Shown here: one piece after another, positions 16,697 to 25,755 of the stretch
Position numbering within the stretch: position 1 is the stretch's first letter
Layout of the letters: every line of letters begins with the position of its first letter
Made by a program: the position numbers and the translations under genes
Origin: Paenibacillus catalpae
GTDB taxonomy: Bacteria; Bacillota; Bacilli; Paenibacillales; Paenibacillaceae
Reading direction: 5' to 3'
Length of the DNA stretch: 62,272 nucleotides
Assembly: GCF_900112695.1 (NCBI RefSeq)
Contig: NZ_FOMT01000010.1
Location: forward strand, 1-62,272
Notes under the pieces: generated by a model
Databases searched by the model: none
What the model was told of the DNA's origin: nothing
The model's input: the letters and a program-made list of their open reading frames with translations, nothing else

Positions 16697-17137
16697 CTAC
16701 TCCTCCTGTATATGGAGCCGGTTATGGAACCGGCCCGACAAATGTTCATTCATCCATAGTTCATATTGCCATTCAATCGTACAAGGGGGCTCTGCTGAAG
16801 GCAGCTCTGCGCCATCGTCACCCTTTACGACAACAAAAGCCGTACCCGTCTCCATCTGGAACGAAGTATACGGCGAACGGTAATAGCCGCTTCGTCGCAG
16901 TTCCCCCGGCACAAACAGCTGCTCCGACTCGAGAGCGCCGCGGCGCGTAATCGACAGCTCGTCCTTCCGGAAGCGCACCAGCGTCCGTATGGGTGCAGCA
17001 TCTCCCTCGACCGGTTCTTCATACCGGATATAAACCGACCGTTCCTTCCGGAACCATTCTCCCGTATACGTATGTATAACAGACTCCCCGTCCTGGGTGC
17101 TTGTCAGCGTGATCTTAACCGCCATTCTATCTTGCAT
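16697..17137 (-). CDS. ywiB: YwiB family protein (DUF1934)
   Basis: The 146-residue protein has a beta-barrel pattern and is assigned to the YwiB/DUF1934 family by the conserved VRFRKDELSITRRGALESEQLF segment and its place just upstream of argS. The molecular function of the family is unknown. A lipocalin-like fold has been proposed for it. The start at 17137 follows TAGGAGCTTTGCT. It has no signal or membrane segment. Confidence 0.85.
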   Translation of the reverse strand: MQDRMAVKITLTSTQDGESVIHTYTGEWFRKERSVYIRYEEPVEGDAAPIRTLVRFRKDELSITRRGALESEQLFVPGELRRSGYYRSPYTSFQMETGTAFVVVKGDDGAELPSAEPPCTIEWQYELWMNEHLSGRFHNRLHIQEE

Positions 17138-17261
17138 AGCAAAGCTCCTATATCTCCAGTCTTCTCGTATGTTACTACTATATACAGGAAGCCCCGTAAT
17201 TTCAACGATTGTACGCTATTCCGGCAAACAAGGCGAAACGAAAATCGCTTTCCTTTGGCAG

Positions 17262-17299
17262 CGTAAACGGCTGCCGTCCTTAAGACGGGCAGCATACGT
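17262..17299. repeat. Palindromic intergenic repeat, copy B
   Basis: Flanks CGTAAACG and ATACGT enclose a hairpin (GCTGCCGTC / GACGGGCAGC, one bulge). Copy A at 1979-2021 has the same flanks with a different stem. Both copies are preceded by CCTT(T)GG-like sequence and followed by AGCTTATAT, which lies farther off here (17331-17339). Confidence 0.7.
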
Positions 17300-17343
17300 T
17301 CCGCGGATGAAATGTAAGCATAGTGTACGTAGCTTATATTCCA

Positions 17344-17886
17344 TTATATCTCCAGGTACGGCAAGATCGCGCTCCACGCCTCGATCCGATCCTCTAAATT
17401 TCGCATCTTTTGAGTGGGAATTGGACTGGTGGAAGGCATTTTCAGAAGAGTAATATCCCGAAACGCCGGATGATCGCGGAAATATTTGCGGAATGTATCA
17501 TAGGCCTTGCTTCCATTAAAGGCAAAACACTTCAGACCCGGATACTGCGCCAGCAAAGCAGGCAGATCGTTCGGCCGCTCATTCTTAATGTTCACATCCA
17601 GGCTTCCTGGCCGCTCGCAGGATTCAATGACATCAAACACAGCCATATGATGCTCCTGCAGAAAAGCCAACCGCTTCCCGTAATCCTCATCCGGAGCCCC
17701 GGCTCCAAAAATACCGTAGACCATACCCCAGAAATAATTGCGGGGATGGCCGTAAAACTGCCGATGCTCCAGCGACTTTACGCTTGGCGCCGTACCCAGC
17801 ACCAGCACACGGGCACGCCCGTCAATCACAGGGGGAAAAGAATAAATGCGCTCCGCTTCTTCCACTCGAATCGTCTCCTCGGCCAC
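17344..17886 (-). CDS. DNA-deoxyinosine/uracil glycosylase, mug-like family
   Basis: The 180-residue enzyme resembles the family 6 (hypoxanthine-DNA glycosylase, HDG) branch of the uracil-DNA glycosylase superfamily, which removes deaminated bases. Visible signatures are VLGTAPSVKSLEHRQFYGHPRNYFW (residues 30-54), the conserved N-terminal active-site loop, and the C-terminal PSTSPIPT segment (near 151-158). The catalytic asparagine in NYFW (near 51) is present. The start at 17886 lies 30 nt from the TTCCGAAT-free upstream gap and has a weak ribosome site (GAGTGTGACTTTGTG). It is separated from ywiB by the repeat. Confidence 0.82.
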   Translation of the reverse strand: MAEETIRVEEAERIYSFPPVIDGRARVLVLGTAPSVKSLEHRQFYGHPRNYFWGMVYGIFGAGAPDEDYGKRLAFLQEHHMAVFDVIESCERPGSLDVNIKNERPNDLPALLAQYPGLKCFAFNGSKAYDTFRKYFRDHPAFRDITLLKMPSTSPIPTQKMRNLEDRIEAWSAILPYLEI

Positions 17887-18048
17887 AAAGTCACACTCAC
17901 GTATCTACGTATTCTACACCAGCCGCCCCTAAAAATAAAAAAGCAAAAGAGACGCCCCGCATCCCCTCAGCTTTTCAGAAAGCCGGGAGCACAAGCCGCC
18001 TCTTCCATTCAGGCATCTCGCTGTCCCGCGAGTATGCCAATTATCTAA

Positions 18049-18876
18049 TTACTTCACGAGATCTTCTACAAATTTAGGCAGTACGAATGCCGCTTTGTGA
18101 AGACGCGGAGTGTAATATTTCGTAGAGATCTCAGGAATCGAAGCCTCATCCACTTGAAGCGGATCGTACTTCTTGCTTCCCATTGTGAACGTCCACAGAC
18201 CGCTTGGGTATGTCGGGATGTTAGCGCCGTATACGCGAACGATCGGGAATACTTCCTTCACGTCTTTGTTTACGCTTTGGATCAGGTCCGCTTTGAACCA
18301 AGGATTGTCGGTTTGAGCCACAAAGATGCCGTCTTCCTTCAATGCTTCGTAGATGCCTTGGTAGAAGCCTCGTGTGAACAGATTAGCAGCAGGACCAACC
18401 GGCTCAGTCGAGTCAACCATAATAACATCATAAGTATTTTTGTGATCATGAATATGCATGAAGCCGTCGTTCACGAGAACTTCAACACGCGGGTTGTCCA
18501 GTTCGCCCGCAATTGTCGGCAGGTATTTCTTCGAATATTCAATAACCTTGCCGTCGATATCAACGAGCACGGCTTTTTTCACTTTAGGATGCTTCATAAT
18601 TTCACGGATAACGCCGCCGTCACCGCCGCCTACTACAAGCACGTGCTCCGGATTCGGATGCGTGAAGAGTACCGGATGGGCAACCATTTCGTGATACACG
18701 AACTCATCTTTAACCGTAGTCATGACCATGCCGTCAAGGACGAGCATGGTGCCGAACTCTTCCGTTTCGATCATATCGAGCTTTTGAAAATCTGTTTGTT
18801 CATCTACATACGTCTTCGTAATCTTCGCAGTAATGCCGAAGTTCTCGGTTTGTTTTTCTGTATACCACAATTCCAT
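18049..18876 (-). CDS. speE: Spermidine synthase
   Basis: The enzyme transfers aminopropyl from decarboxylated SAM to putrescine. The 275-residue protein begins MELWYTEKQTENFGI and shows the family motifs DGMVMTTVKDEFVYHEM, VLVVGGGDGGVIREIMKHP (SAM site near 83-98), VLVDIDGKVIEYSKKYLP and DVIMVDSTEPVGPA (catalytic aspartate near 155). Typical length is 275. It is divergent from pbpG, the same pair as in B. subtilis (speE-pbpG). The start follows GAAGGGATTTATCGAA. No speB partner is in the window. Confidence 0.95.
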   Translation of the reverse strand: MELWYTEKQTENFGITAKITKTYVDEQTDFQKLDMIETEEFGTMLVLDGMVMTTVKDEFVYHEMVAHPVLFTHPNPEHVLVVGGGDGGVIREIMKHPKVKKAVLVDIDGKVIEYSKKYLPTIAGELDNPRVEVLVNDGFMHIHDHKNTYDVIMVDSTEPVGPAANLFTRGFYQGIYEALKEDGIFVAQTDNPWFKADLIQSVNKDVKEVFPIVRVYGANIPTYPSGLWTFTMGSKKYDPLQVDEASIPEISTKYYTPRLHKAAFVLPKFVEDLVK

Positions 18877-18963
18877 TTCGATAAATCCCTTCTTTCCGTC
18901 AATGGTTCTCCATGTATTATAGTAGTTCGGGACGAAAAATCAACCTTTTCTAGCTTCCTCCTA

Positions 18964-18994
18964 TGAATATCACCACCTTCGTTTTTCCATACTA
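18964..18994 (+). promoter_or_regulatory. Sigma-G-type promoter of pbpG
   Basis: TGAATA (18964-18969) and CATACTA (18988-18994) are 18 nt apart. Both match the forespore sigma-G consensus exactly. The pbpG start lies 35 nt downstream. In B. subtilis pbpG is expressed in the forespore, chiefly by the related sigma-F. Confidence 0.7.
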
Positions 18995-19028
18995 AGGAAA
19001 AGGTCGTTCTTGCGAAGGGAGCACCACC

Positions 19029-21122
19029 ATGAAGAAGCAGCAGATCAGGCCGGGCAAGCCGCGCCGCAAATATGCATTTCCTATTATAACCGAACGTTTT
19101 CTTCCTCATGTTATGAGGTTCAAAAAAAGCTTACGCTGGACCGCAGCAATCTCTGCCGTACTCGTGCTCGGGATTGTGTCCATGCTGCTTTATTTACGTT
19201 TTCAGTCTCTTCCGGTGACATCGATCAGTCAATCCTCCCGCATGCTTGATCTGCAGGGGCAGATCATCGATACGTTCCATACGGGGGAGAACCGCAGCTC
19301 AGTTCCGCTCAATCAAATTTCCCCCTATCTGGTGGAAGCAACGCTGGCGATTGAAGACCACCGTTTCTACGAGCATAAAGGCTTTGATATGAAAGGCATG
19401 GCACGCGCCGTATTGGTCAACGTGGAGACGATGTCTGCCAAGCAGGGTGCCAGCACCTTGACGCAGCAGCTCGCACGCAACTTGTATCTCACCCATGAGA
19501 AAACATGGCAGCGCAAAATGAAGGAAGCGATATACACGATCCAGCTGGAGATGAACTACTCCAAGGATGAGATTCTTGGCCTCTACCTGAACCAGATTTA
19601 TTACGGGCATGGCGCATACGGAATTGAAGCGGCATCTCAGCTTTATTTTCAAAAGCACGCCTCCCAATTAACGCTTGCCGAGAGCGCTATGCTGGCAGGC
19701 ATTCCGAAGGGGCCGAAATACTATTCTCCGTTTATGGATATGAAAAATGCGAAGGACCGGCAGCTGACCATCCTTCACGCGATGACGGAGTCCGGCGATA
19801 TTACCCAGGAGCAAGCGGATGCCGCTTATAAGGAAGTATTGACGTTTAAGCCGCTGGGCTCCGGCCAGCAGGCAGGCTTTGCCCCTTACTTCCGGGATTA
19901 TATCCGCTACATAGCCGTTGATAAGCTGGGCATTAATGAGCAACTATTTAATGAAGGCGGCGTTACGATCTATACCACTCTTGATCCTGCCGCGCAGCGC
20001 GCTGCAGAAGATGCCGTCAAAAACGGTCTTTCCGGCAGCGAGGAGCAGCAGGCGGCACTCGTCGCCATCGATCCGCGTAACGGCTACATTAAAGCGATGG
20101 TAGGCGGACGCGATTACAAGACGAATCAGTTTAACCGAGCGCTCGCCGAAACACGGCAGCCGGGATCTTCCTTCAAGCCGGTCCTTTATCTGACGGCGCT
20201 GCACAGCGGCTTTATGACGCCGGTCACCCGGTTCAAGAGTGAGCCGACGGCCTTCACTTATGATGAAGGGCGCAAATCCTACGAGCCGCGCAACTACAAT
20301 GACAAATATTTCAATGACTTCATTGATATGCGCACGGCCATTGCAAGCTCGGACAATATCTACGCCGTGAACACGATTATGACGGTGGGCGCCGACCGCG
20401 TCATCGAGACAGCCCGCAAGCTTGGCATAACGAGTCCGATGAACCCGGTTCCGTCTCTTGCTCTAGGTACTTTCCCGGTTAGTCCGCTCCAGATGGCTTC
20501 TGCCTTCTCGGTTATCGCGAACGGCGGCGTCAAAGTGGAGCCCGTTGCCATCTTACGCATCACGGACCGGAACGGACATATTATATATGAAGCAGAACGG
20601 CATGAAGAACAGGTGATTAATCCGGCAGAGGCTTATGTCATGACCAGTCTCATGGAAAGTGTATTCGAAGGAGGCGGCACAGCAAACCGCGTCTCTTCCT
20701 TCATCAAGCGGCCTGTAGCCGGCAAGACGGGAACAACGTCAACGGATGCCTGGCTGGTTGGCTATACGCCGGAGCTTGCAACAGCCGTATGGGTTGGCTA
20801 TGACAAGAACCGCAAGCTTACCGTAACGGAAGCCCACCGCGCGGCACCTATTTTCGCCAAGTTTACAGAGCAAGCCTTGTCCGCCATTCCGCCCAAGATC
20901 TTTCCGATTCCGGATGGTGTTGTAAATGTATATGTCGATCCAACGAGCGGCAAGCTAGCAGCAGCCACCTGTGCGAACAAGCGGCTGGAATCGTTTGTTG
21001 CAGGCACGGAGCCAACCGAAGTATGCGGTGGACCGGCTGCCAAAGATTCTCCTGCGGACAACAGCATGAAGGACAACAGCCGTTCATGGTGGAATGATCT
21101 GAAGCGCTGGTGGAAAAACTAG
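19029..21122 (+). CDS. pbpG: Class A penicillin-binding protein (PbpG-like)
   Basis: This bifunctional enzyme polymerises glycan strands and cross-links peptides. In the 697-residue protein a membrane anchor lies at about 36-57. The glycosyltransferase domain has EDHRFYEHKGFD (catalytic Glu109) and GASTLTQQLARNLYL. The transpeptidase domain has SSFK (Ser380-Lys383), SSDN and KTG (566-568). A short acidic, tryptophan-rich tail ends the protein. The start follows AAGGGAGCACCACC. It is assigned to PbpG (PBP2d) because it is divergent from speE as in B. subtilis. A sigma-G-like promoter upstream suggests a role in the forespore wall. Confidence 0.88.
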   Translation: MKKQQIRPGKPRRKYAFPIITERFLPHVMRFKKSLRWTAAISAVLVLGIVSMLLYLRFQSLPVTSISQSSRMLDLQGQIIDTFHTGENRSSVPLNQISPYLVEATLAIEDHRFYEHKGFDMKGMARAVLVNVETMSAKQGASTLTQQLARNLYLTHEKTWQRKMKEAIYTIQLEMNYSKDEILGLYLNQIYYGHGAYGIEAASQLYFQKHASQLTLAESAMLAGIPKGPKYYSPFMDMKNAKDRQLTILHAMTESGDITQEQADAAYKEVLTFKPLGSGQQAGFAPYFRDYIRYIAVDKLGINEQLFNEGGVTIYTTLDPAAQRAAEDAVKNGLSGSEEQQAALVAIDPRNGYIKAMVGGRDYKTNQFNRALAETRQPGSSFKPVLYLTALHSGFMTPVTRFKSEPTAFTYDEGRKSYEPRNYNDKYFNDFIDMRTAIASSDNIYAVNTIMTVGADRVIETARKLGITSPMNPVPSLALGTFPVSPLQMASAFSVIANGGVKVEPVAILRITDRNGHIIYEAERHEEQVINPAEAYVMTSLMESVFEGGGTANRVSSFIKRPVAGKTGTTSTDAWLVGYTPELATAVWVGYDKNRKLTVTEAHRAAPIFAKFTEQALSAIPPKIFPIPDGVVNVYVDPTSGKLAAATCANKRLESFVAGTEPTEVCGGPAAKDSPADNSMKDNSRSWWNDLKRWWKN

Positions 21123-21173
21123 TGCGTATGGACGTTAAATTTGTCCGAAATTTGATCAAAAAGTGAAATTTCT

Positions 21174-21203
21174 TTGAACAAACGCCGTATACTGTGGTAT
21201 AGT
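21174..21203 (+). promoter_or_regulatory. Sigma-A-type promoter
   Basis: TTGAAC (21174-21179) and TATAGT (21198-21203) are 18 nt apart. They lie 45 nt upstream of the small membrane-protein gene at 21249. Confidence 0.55.
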
Positions 21204-21248
21204 AGGATCAAGAAGTAAGCACTTACAAACTTTATGGGAGTGTTTCAG

Positions 21249-21557
21249 ATGGCTACGAAAACTGCAACGGTAAGCAATGTGAAGTCGGATTCTGAAGCGA
21301 CAGCTGCAAGCGTGAAACGACTCGTTACTTTAATGACGGTATTTGCCTGGACGGCTTTGACAGTGGGTGTGTTGTTATGCCTGATCAATATCAGCCACTT
21401 TAGTGATAAGAACACCACTTTAATGGTTGGTATCGGCTGCCTTGTAGGCAGTGTGTTCATTTATGTTATCGGAACAGCGATTGGCCTCGTTCACGCTAGA
21501 CTCCATCAGGCGATGGAAGATCAGCATAACGATGATCAATCCAACCATATTTTGTAA
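21249..21557 (+). CDS. Small two-segment membrane protein, unknown function
   Basis: The 102-residue protein has two hydrophobic segments (about 28-48 and 58-83) with charged, polar ends and a His/Asp/Gln-rich C-terminus (MEDQHNDDQSNHIL). I recognise no family. The start at 21249 follows GGGAGTGTTTCAG, which decides against an ATG five codons upstream. It has its own promoter and a strong terminator, so it is a single-gene unit between pbpG and the qox operon. Confidence 0.7.
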   Translation: MATKTATVSNVKSDSEATAASVKRLVTLMTVFAWTALTVGVLLCLINISHFSDKNTTLMVGIGCLVGSVFIYVIGTAIGLVHARLHQAMEDQHNDDQSNHIL

Positions 21558-21573
21558 CCGAAGTTCGCTTTTA

Positions 21574-21617
21574 AGAGGCCGCTTTTTCGTCAATATTGAC
21601 GAAGGGCGGCTTTTTTG
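21574..21617 (+). terminator. Terminator of the small membrane-protein gene
   Basis: Arms AGGCCGC...TTCGTC and GACGAA...GGCGGCT with an AATATT loop are followed by TTTTTT. Confidence 0.75.
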
Positions 21618-21778
21618 TGTGATGTTTCCAAGGAAGATTCAAACAGTTGTCAATATGGTGAAGATTCTATTACAGAAAAAAGACGAATTATTGTCGTAAT
21701 TGTTAAGCCAGCAGTTATTTTGAGTGACTTCTGCTAATCTTAATGTCAAGAAGCATTATTGAGGAGTTGAAACAAATC

Positions 21779-22789
21779 ATGAGAAAGTATTTTCGCTTTC
21801 TGGTTCCGTTGATGATTATGCTGATGGCCGTTATGCTCTCCGGCTGCGGCGACCAATACGTCGTCCTCGATCCTAAAGGACCGATCGGCGAATCACAAAA
21901 AGATCTCATCTGGATCACGGTTTGGCTGTGTGCGATCATTCTCGTTCCGGTCCTGATCCTGACTGCGGTTATCGTATGGCGTTATCGCGACAAGAAAGAC
22001 AATAAATCTGCTTACCAGCCAAATTGGGAGCACAGCACAAAGCTGGAGACAATCTGGTGGGCGATTCCAATCATCATCATCGCCATCCTGGCCGGTGTTA
22101 CTATTAAATACACGTACGAACTTGAACCAAGCAAGCCGCTTGAATCGGCTAAGCAGCCGATTACGATCGAAGCAACATCGCTTGACTGGAAATGGCTCTT
22201 CACTTATCCGGAAGAAGGCATCTCGACAGTCAACTACGTACAAATTCCGGAGGATACTCCGATCCGTTTCCGGGTAACAGCAGATCAAGCGATGAACTCC
22301 TTCTGGATTCCGCAGCTTGGCGGCCAGATTTACGCGATGAGCGGCATGGCCATGACCCTGTACCTTCAGGCTGATGAAGTCGGTACGTTCTTCGGTACGG
22401 GCGCGAACTTCACTGGCGAGCAATTTGCGAAAATGACCTTTGATGTGAAATCGACTTCCGAAGCTGACTATACATCCTGGGTTGCGAGCGTAAAATCTTC
22501 CGCTCCCGCACTGACTGACGAAGGCTTCGAGCAGCTGAAGCAGCCGGGTTCTTCGGATGAACAGTTCTTCTCTGCCTTCCCTGAAGGCTTGTTCGATAAA
22601 GTCGTTATGCAATATGTTGGCGAAAACGGCGTTCCTGCCCATAATCATGGCCAGAAATCGGGCCCTGTAAAAGATGAGGAAGGCGGCGGCCATGATACTT
22701 CCAACTTAGAGCATGATATGGACGGCATGGAGATGACCGGTATGGAGATGAAAGGCATGAACCACTCGTCTCACACGAACCAAGAATAA
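21779..22789 (+). CDS. qoxA: Cytochrome aa3 menaquinol oxidase subunit II
   Basis: QoxA is subunit II of the proton-pumping quinol oxidase. In the 336-residue lipoprotein a lipobox LSGC lies near residue 24, and two membrane helices follow (about 42-65 and 85-105). Then comes the cupredoxin-like domain. The segment GTGANFTGEQFAKMTF replaces the CuA motif of cytochrome c oxidases and lacks both cysteines, so the donor is quinol, not cytochrome c. The C-terminus is a His/Met-rich tail (DMDGMEMTGMEMKGMNHSSH). The start at 21779 follows GAGGAG by 12 nt. An ATG 12 codons earlier has no ribosome site. It is the first gene of qoxABCD. Confidence 0.92.
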   Translation: MRKYFRFLVPLMIMLMAVMLSGCGDQYVVLDPKGPIGESQKDLIWITVWLCAIILVPVLILTAVIVWRYRDKKDNKSAYQPNWEHSTKLETIWWAIPIIIIAILAGVTIKYTYELEPSKPLESAKQPITIEATSLDWKWLFTYPEEGISTVNYVQIPEDTPIRFRVTADQAMNSFWIPQLGGQIYAMSGMAMTLYLQADEVGTFFGTGANFTGEQFAKMTFDVKSTSEADYTSWVASVKSSAPALTDEGFEQLKQPGSSDEQFFSAFPEGLFDKVVMQYVGENGVPAHNHGQKSGPVKDEEGGGHDTSNLEHDMDGMEMTGMEMKGMNHSSHTNQE

Positions 22790-22813
22790 TAATGTAAGGA
22801 AAGGAGATGCACT

Positions 22814-24790
22814 ATGTTTAAGGATTTTATGGACTTCATGATGAATGACTTCTTCATCACCGGCGATCCGCTCATCTTGGGTGCCCAGGTTTCTATTGGG
22901 CTTTCCATGGTAGCGATTGTTATCGCACTTACCTACTTTAAGAAATGGCGCTGGTTGTGGACCGAATGGCTGACAACCGTCGATCATAAAAAAATCGGCA
23001 TCATGTACGTTATCGCAGCGCTTCTCATGCTGTTCCGCGGGGGCGTCGATGCCCTGCTGATCCGGACACAGCTTGCTGTGCCGAATCTCGAGTTCCTGCA
23101 CGCAGGACACTATAATGCAATCTTCACGACGCACGGCGTTATCATGATCTTGTTCATGGCGATGCCACTTATGTTCGGTTTGTTCAATATCGTCGTACCG
23201 CTGCAGATTGGTGCACGCGACGTTGCTTATCCGTATTTGAACTCTCTCAGCTTCTGGCTCTTCTTCTTTGGTGCCATGCTGTTCAACGTATCGTTCGTTA
23301 TCGGGGGTTCGCCCGACGCAGGCTGGCTGGCTTATCCGCCGCTATCCGAGCTGTCCGGCAGTCCTGGTCTCGGTCAAGACTTCTATATTTGGGGTATTCA
23401 GATCTCCGGTATAGGTTCCCTCGCGTCCGGTATCAACTTTGTAGTTACGATTCTGAAGATGCGCGCGCCAGGCATGAAGCTGATGCAAATGCCGATGTTC
23501 ACCTGGTCCGTCCTGTCGTCTTCCATTACAATCATGTTCGCATTCCCGATTCTGACGGTTACGTTGTTCCTTCTGTTCATCGACCGTTATCTCGGTGCCC
23601 ACTTCTTCACGCTTGACGGAGGAGGCAACCCGATGATGTATATCAACCTCATCTGGATGTGGGGTCACCCGGAAGTATATATCGTCATATTGCCGGCCTT
23701 CGGGGTATTCTCGGATGTCGTATCGACCTTCTCGAAGAAAAAATTGTTCGGCTACAAGTCAATGGTATTCGCACTAATGTCGATCAGCTTCTTCTCGTTC
23801 TTTACTTGGGCCCATCACTTCTTCACCATGGGTTCCGGTGCCAACGTCAACGCGTTCTTCGCGATCACGACGATGCTTATAGCTATACCAACCGGTGTAA
23901 AAGTATTCAACTGGCTGTTTACGATGTTCCGAGGAAGGATCACCTTCAGCCAGCCGATGTTATGGACAATTGCTTTTATTCCATGTTTTATCGTCGGCGG
24001 TATGACGGGGGTTATGCTCTCGGTAGCGCCTGCTGACTTCCAGTTCCACAACAGTTACTTCCTGATTGCCCACTTCCACCAAGTATTGATCGGCGGCGTC
24101 GTATTCGGTTACTTCGCAGGTCTGTACTACTGGTGGCCGAAAATGTTCGGCTTCAAGCTGCATGACGGTCTTGGCAAATGGGCCTTCTGGCTTTGGAATA
24201 TCGGCTTCTATGTCTGCTTCATGCCGCAATATGCGCTTGGCCTGATGGGTATGACTCGCCGTTTCAACGAGTACAACTTTGACATGGGCTGGCAGCCGCT
24301 TAACGTCGTATCGACGGTTGGTGCCTTCATCATGGGTCTGGCCTTTATTTTCCAAGTGTGGCAAATTGCCCACAGCATCAAGTTCTTGAAGAAAGAAAAA
24401 TCCGGAGACGCATGGGGCGACGGCCGTACGCTCGAATGGTCGATTCCATCGCCGGCTCCAATGTACAACTTCGCACGTCTTCCAGAGGTAACAAGCTCGG
24501 ATGAATGGTGGGAAGAGAAACAGCGCCGTGCGCAAGGCATTGAGCCAAAACCGCTCGCGCCGCTGGAACCAATTCATATGCCGAAAAACTCGGGTATTCC
24601 GTTCATCATGTCTGTGTGCTTCTTCGTTGCCGGCTTCGGCTTCGTATGGCACTGGAACTGGATGATCATTCCGGGCCTGATCGGTGTTGGATGCTGCTTG
24701 CTTGCCCGTTCCTTCGATTACGACACGGACTTCTACATTCCGGTTGATGAGATCGAACGTACTGAAGCAGCGTTAAAGGGGGGTCGCTAA
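22814..24790 (+). CDS. qoxB: Quinol oxidase subunit I
   Basis: QoxB is the catalytic heme-copper subunit, 658 residues and about 14-15 membrane helices. Heme and copper ligands are visible: His in FTTHGVIM (low-spin heme), His and Tyr in WMWGHPEVYI (CuB site with cross-linked tyrosine), the His pair in TWAHHFFTMG and two His in AHFHQVLIGG. The length and extra helices fit the bo3/aa3-600 quinol oxidase type. The start follows AAAGGAGATGCACT. It lies 24 nt after qoxA and its stop codon abuts the qoxC ATG. Confidence 0.96.
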   Translation: MFKDFMDFMMNDFFITGDPLILGAQVSIGLSMVAIVIALTYFKKWRWLWTEWLTTVDHKKIGIMYVIAALLMLFRGGVDALLIRTQLAVPNLEFLHAGHYNAIFTTHGVIMILFMAMPLMFGLFNIVVPLQIGARDVAYPYLNSLSFWLFFFGAMLFNVSFVIGGSPDAGWLAYPPLSELSGSPGLGQDFYIWGIQISGIGSLASGINFVVTILKMRAPGMKLMQMPMFTWSVLSSSITIMFAFPILTVTLFLLFIDRYLGAHFFTLDGGGNPMMYINLIWMWGHPEVYIVILPAFGVFSDVVSTFSKKKLFGYKSMVFALMSISFFSFFTWAHHFFTMGSGANVNAFFAITTMLIAIPTGVKVFNWLFTMFRGRITFSQPMLWTIAFIPCFIVGGMTGVMLSVAPADFQFHNSYFLIAHFHQVLIGGVVFGYFAGLYYWWPKMFGFKLHDGLGKWAFWLWNIGFYVCFMPQYALGLMGMTRRFNEYNFDMGWQPLNVVSTVGAFIMGLAFIFQVWQIAHSIKFLKKEKSGDAWGDGRTLEWSIPSPAPMYNFARLPEVTSSDEWWEEKQRRAQGIEPKPLAPLEPIHMPKNSGIPFIMSVCFFVAGFGFVWHWNWMIIPGLIGVGCCLLARSFDYDTDFYIPVDEIERTEAALKGGR

Positions 24791-25417
24791 ATGGCACACA
24801 CAGCAGCGCCTCATGGCGGTCATGGTCATAACGACCACGGCCACCATGACGATCATCATGATCATGAATCCATCAAGATTCTTGGCTTCTGGATGTTTCT
24901 TATAACCGACGTTATTTTGTTCGGTACTTTGTTCGCAACGTTCTCCGTGCTGCACAACAGCACGAACGGAGGCCCTACGCCTCATGAGATATTCGAAATG
25001 CCCGGCGTCATCGCCGAGACATTTATCTTGCTTACCTCCAGCTTTACGAGCGGTGTCGCCGTGCTTCAGATGCACAAAGGCAACAAAAAGGGTCTGATCG
25101 GCTGGCTCATTATCACTGCTTTGCTTGGCGCATCGTTTATTTACCTTGAAGTGTCCGAGTTCATCGCAATGGTGCACGAAGGCGTCACAATCGGTACAAG
25201 CGCGTACTGGTCCGCTTTCTTCACTCTTGTCGGAACGCACGGTTTGCACGTATCGGTCGGCTTGATCTGGATGGTCGCGCTGATGATTCAAATCGGCAAA
25301 CGCGGTATCACGCCAGTTACGAAGCGTAAAGTTTCGATTATCAGCTTGTACTGGCACTTTCTTGACGTTGTGTGGATCTTCGTCCTCACGGTCGTTTACT
25401 TGATGGGGGTGATGTAG
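24791..25417 (+). CDS. qoxC: Quinol oxidase subunit III
   Basis: The 208-residue subunit III has five membrane helices and the family motif FTLVGTHGLHVSVGLIWMV (near 140-158). The ATG directly follows the TAA of qoxB, with AAGGGGGG upstream inside qoxB. The first 26 residues are strikingly His/Asp-rich (HGGHGHNDHGHHDDHHDH), ahead of the first helix. Such a stretch could bind metal ions, but the role is not known. Third gene of qoxABCD. Confidence 0.94.
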   Translation: MAHTAAPHGGHGHNDHGHHDDHHDHESIKILGFWMFLITDVILFGTLFATFSVLHNSTNGGPTPHEIFEMPGVIAETFILLTSSFTSGVAVLQMHKGNKKGLIGWLIITALLGASFIYLEVSEFIAMVHEGVTIGTSAYWSAFFTLVGTHGLHVSVGLIWMVALMIQIGKRGITPVTKRKVSIISLYWHFLDVVWIFVLTVVYLMGVM

Positions 25418-25418
25418 G

Positions 25419-25751
25419 ATGGCCAATCCTAACACGCATGGACATGGACACGACGAGCATGAGTCTCATGGCTCGCTGAAATCCTATGTCATCGGTTTTG
25501 TCCTTTCGATTGTGCTTACGATTCTGCCGCTTGTTGTTGTCTTGAACGACATGATGGACAGAACGCCAACGTTGATCTTCATTCTGATCATGGCAATACT
25601 GCAGTTCGTTGTTCAGCTCTTCTTCTTCATGCATCTTCGCGAAGAGAAGAAGCCCCGCTACAACGTTATGGCGCTTATCTTTGGCATCGTCATTCTAATC
25701 ACGGTCGTAGCAGGTTCGATCTGGATTATGGCTTATAACCAAGTAGGCTAA
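25419..25751 (+). CDS. qoxD: Quinol oxidase subunit IV
   Basis: The 110-residue subunit IV has three membrane helices (about 25-45, 52-75 and 85-106) and the family motif FVVQLFFFMHLREE. Like qoxC it begins with a His-rich stretch (NTHGHGHDEHESHG). It starts one base after the qoxC stop, with GGGGGTGTAGG as the ribosome site, so translation is coupled. It ends the operon, followed by a strong terminator. Confidence 0.93.
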   Translation: MANPNTHGHGHDEHESHGSLKSYVIGFVLSIVLTILPLVVVLNDMMDRTPTLIFILIMAILQFVVQLFFFMHLREEKKPRYNVMALIFGIVILITVVAGSIWIMAYNQVG

Positions 25752-25755
25752 TAAC

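Noticed and set aside
15012..17300. T-box leader upstream of ywiB-argS or of serS
   Set aside because: No T-box sequence (TGGNACCGCG-like) is visible upstream of either gene.
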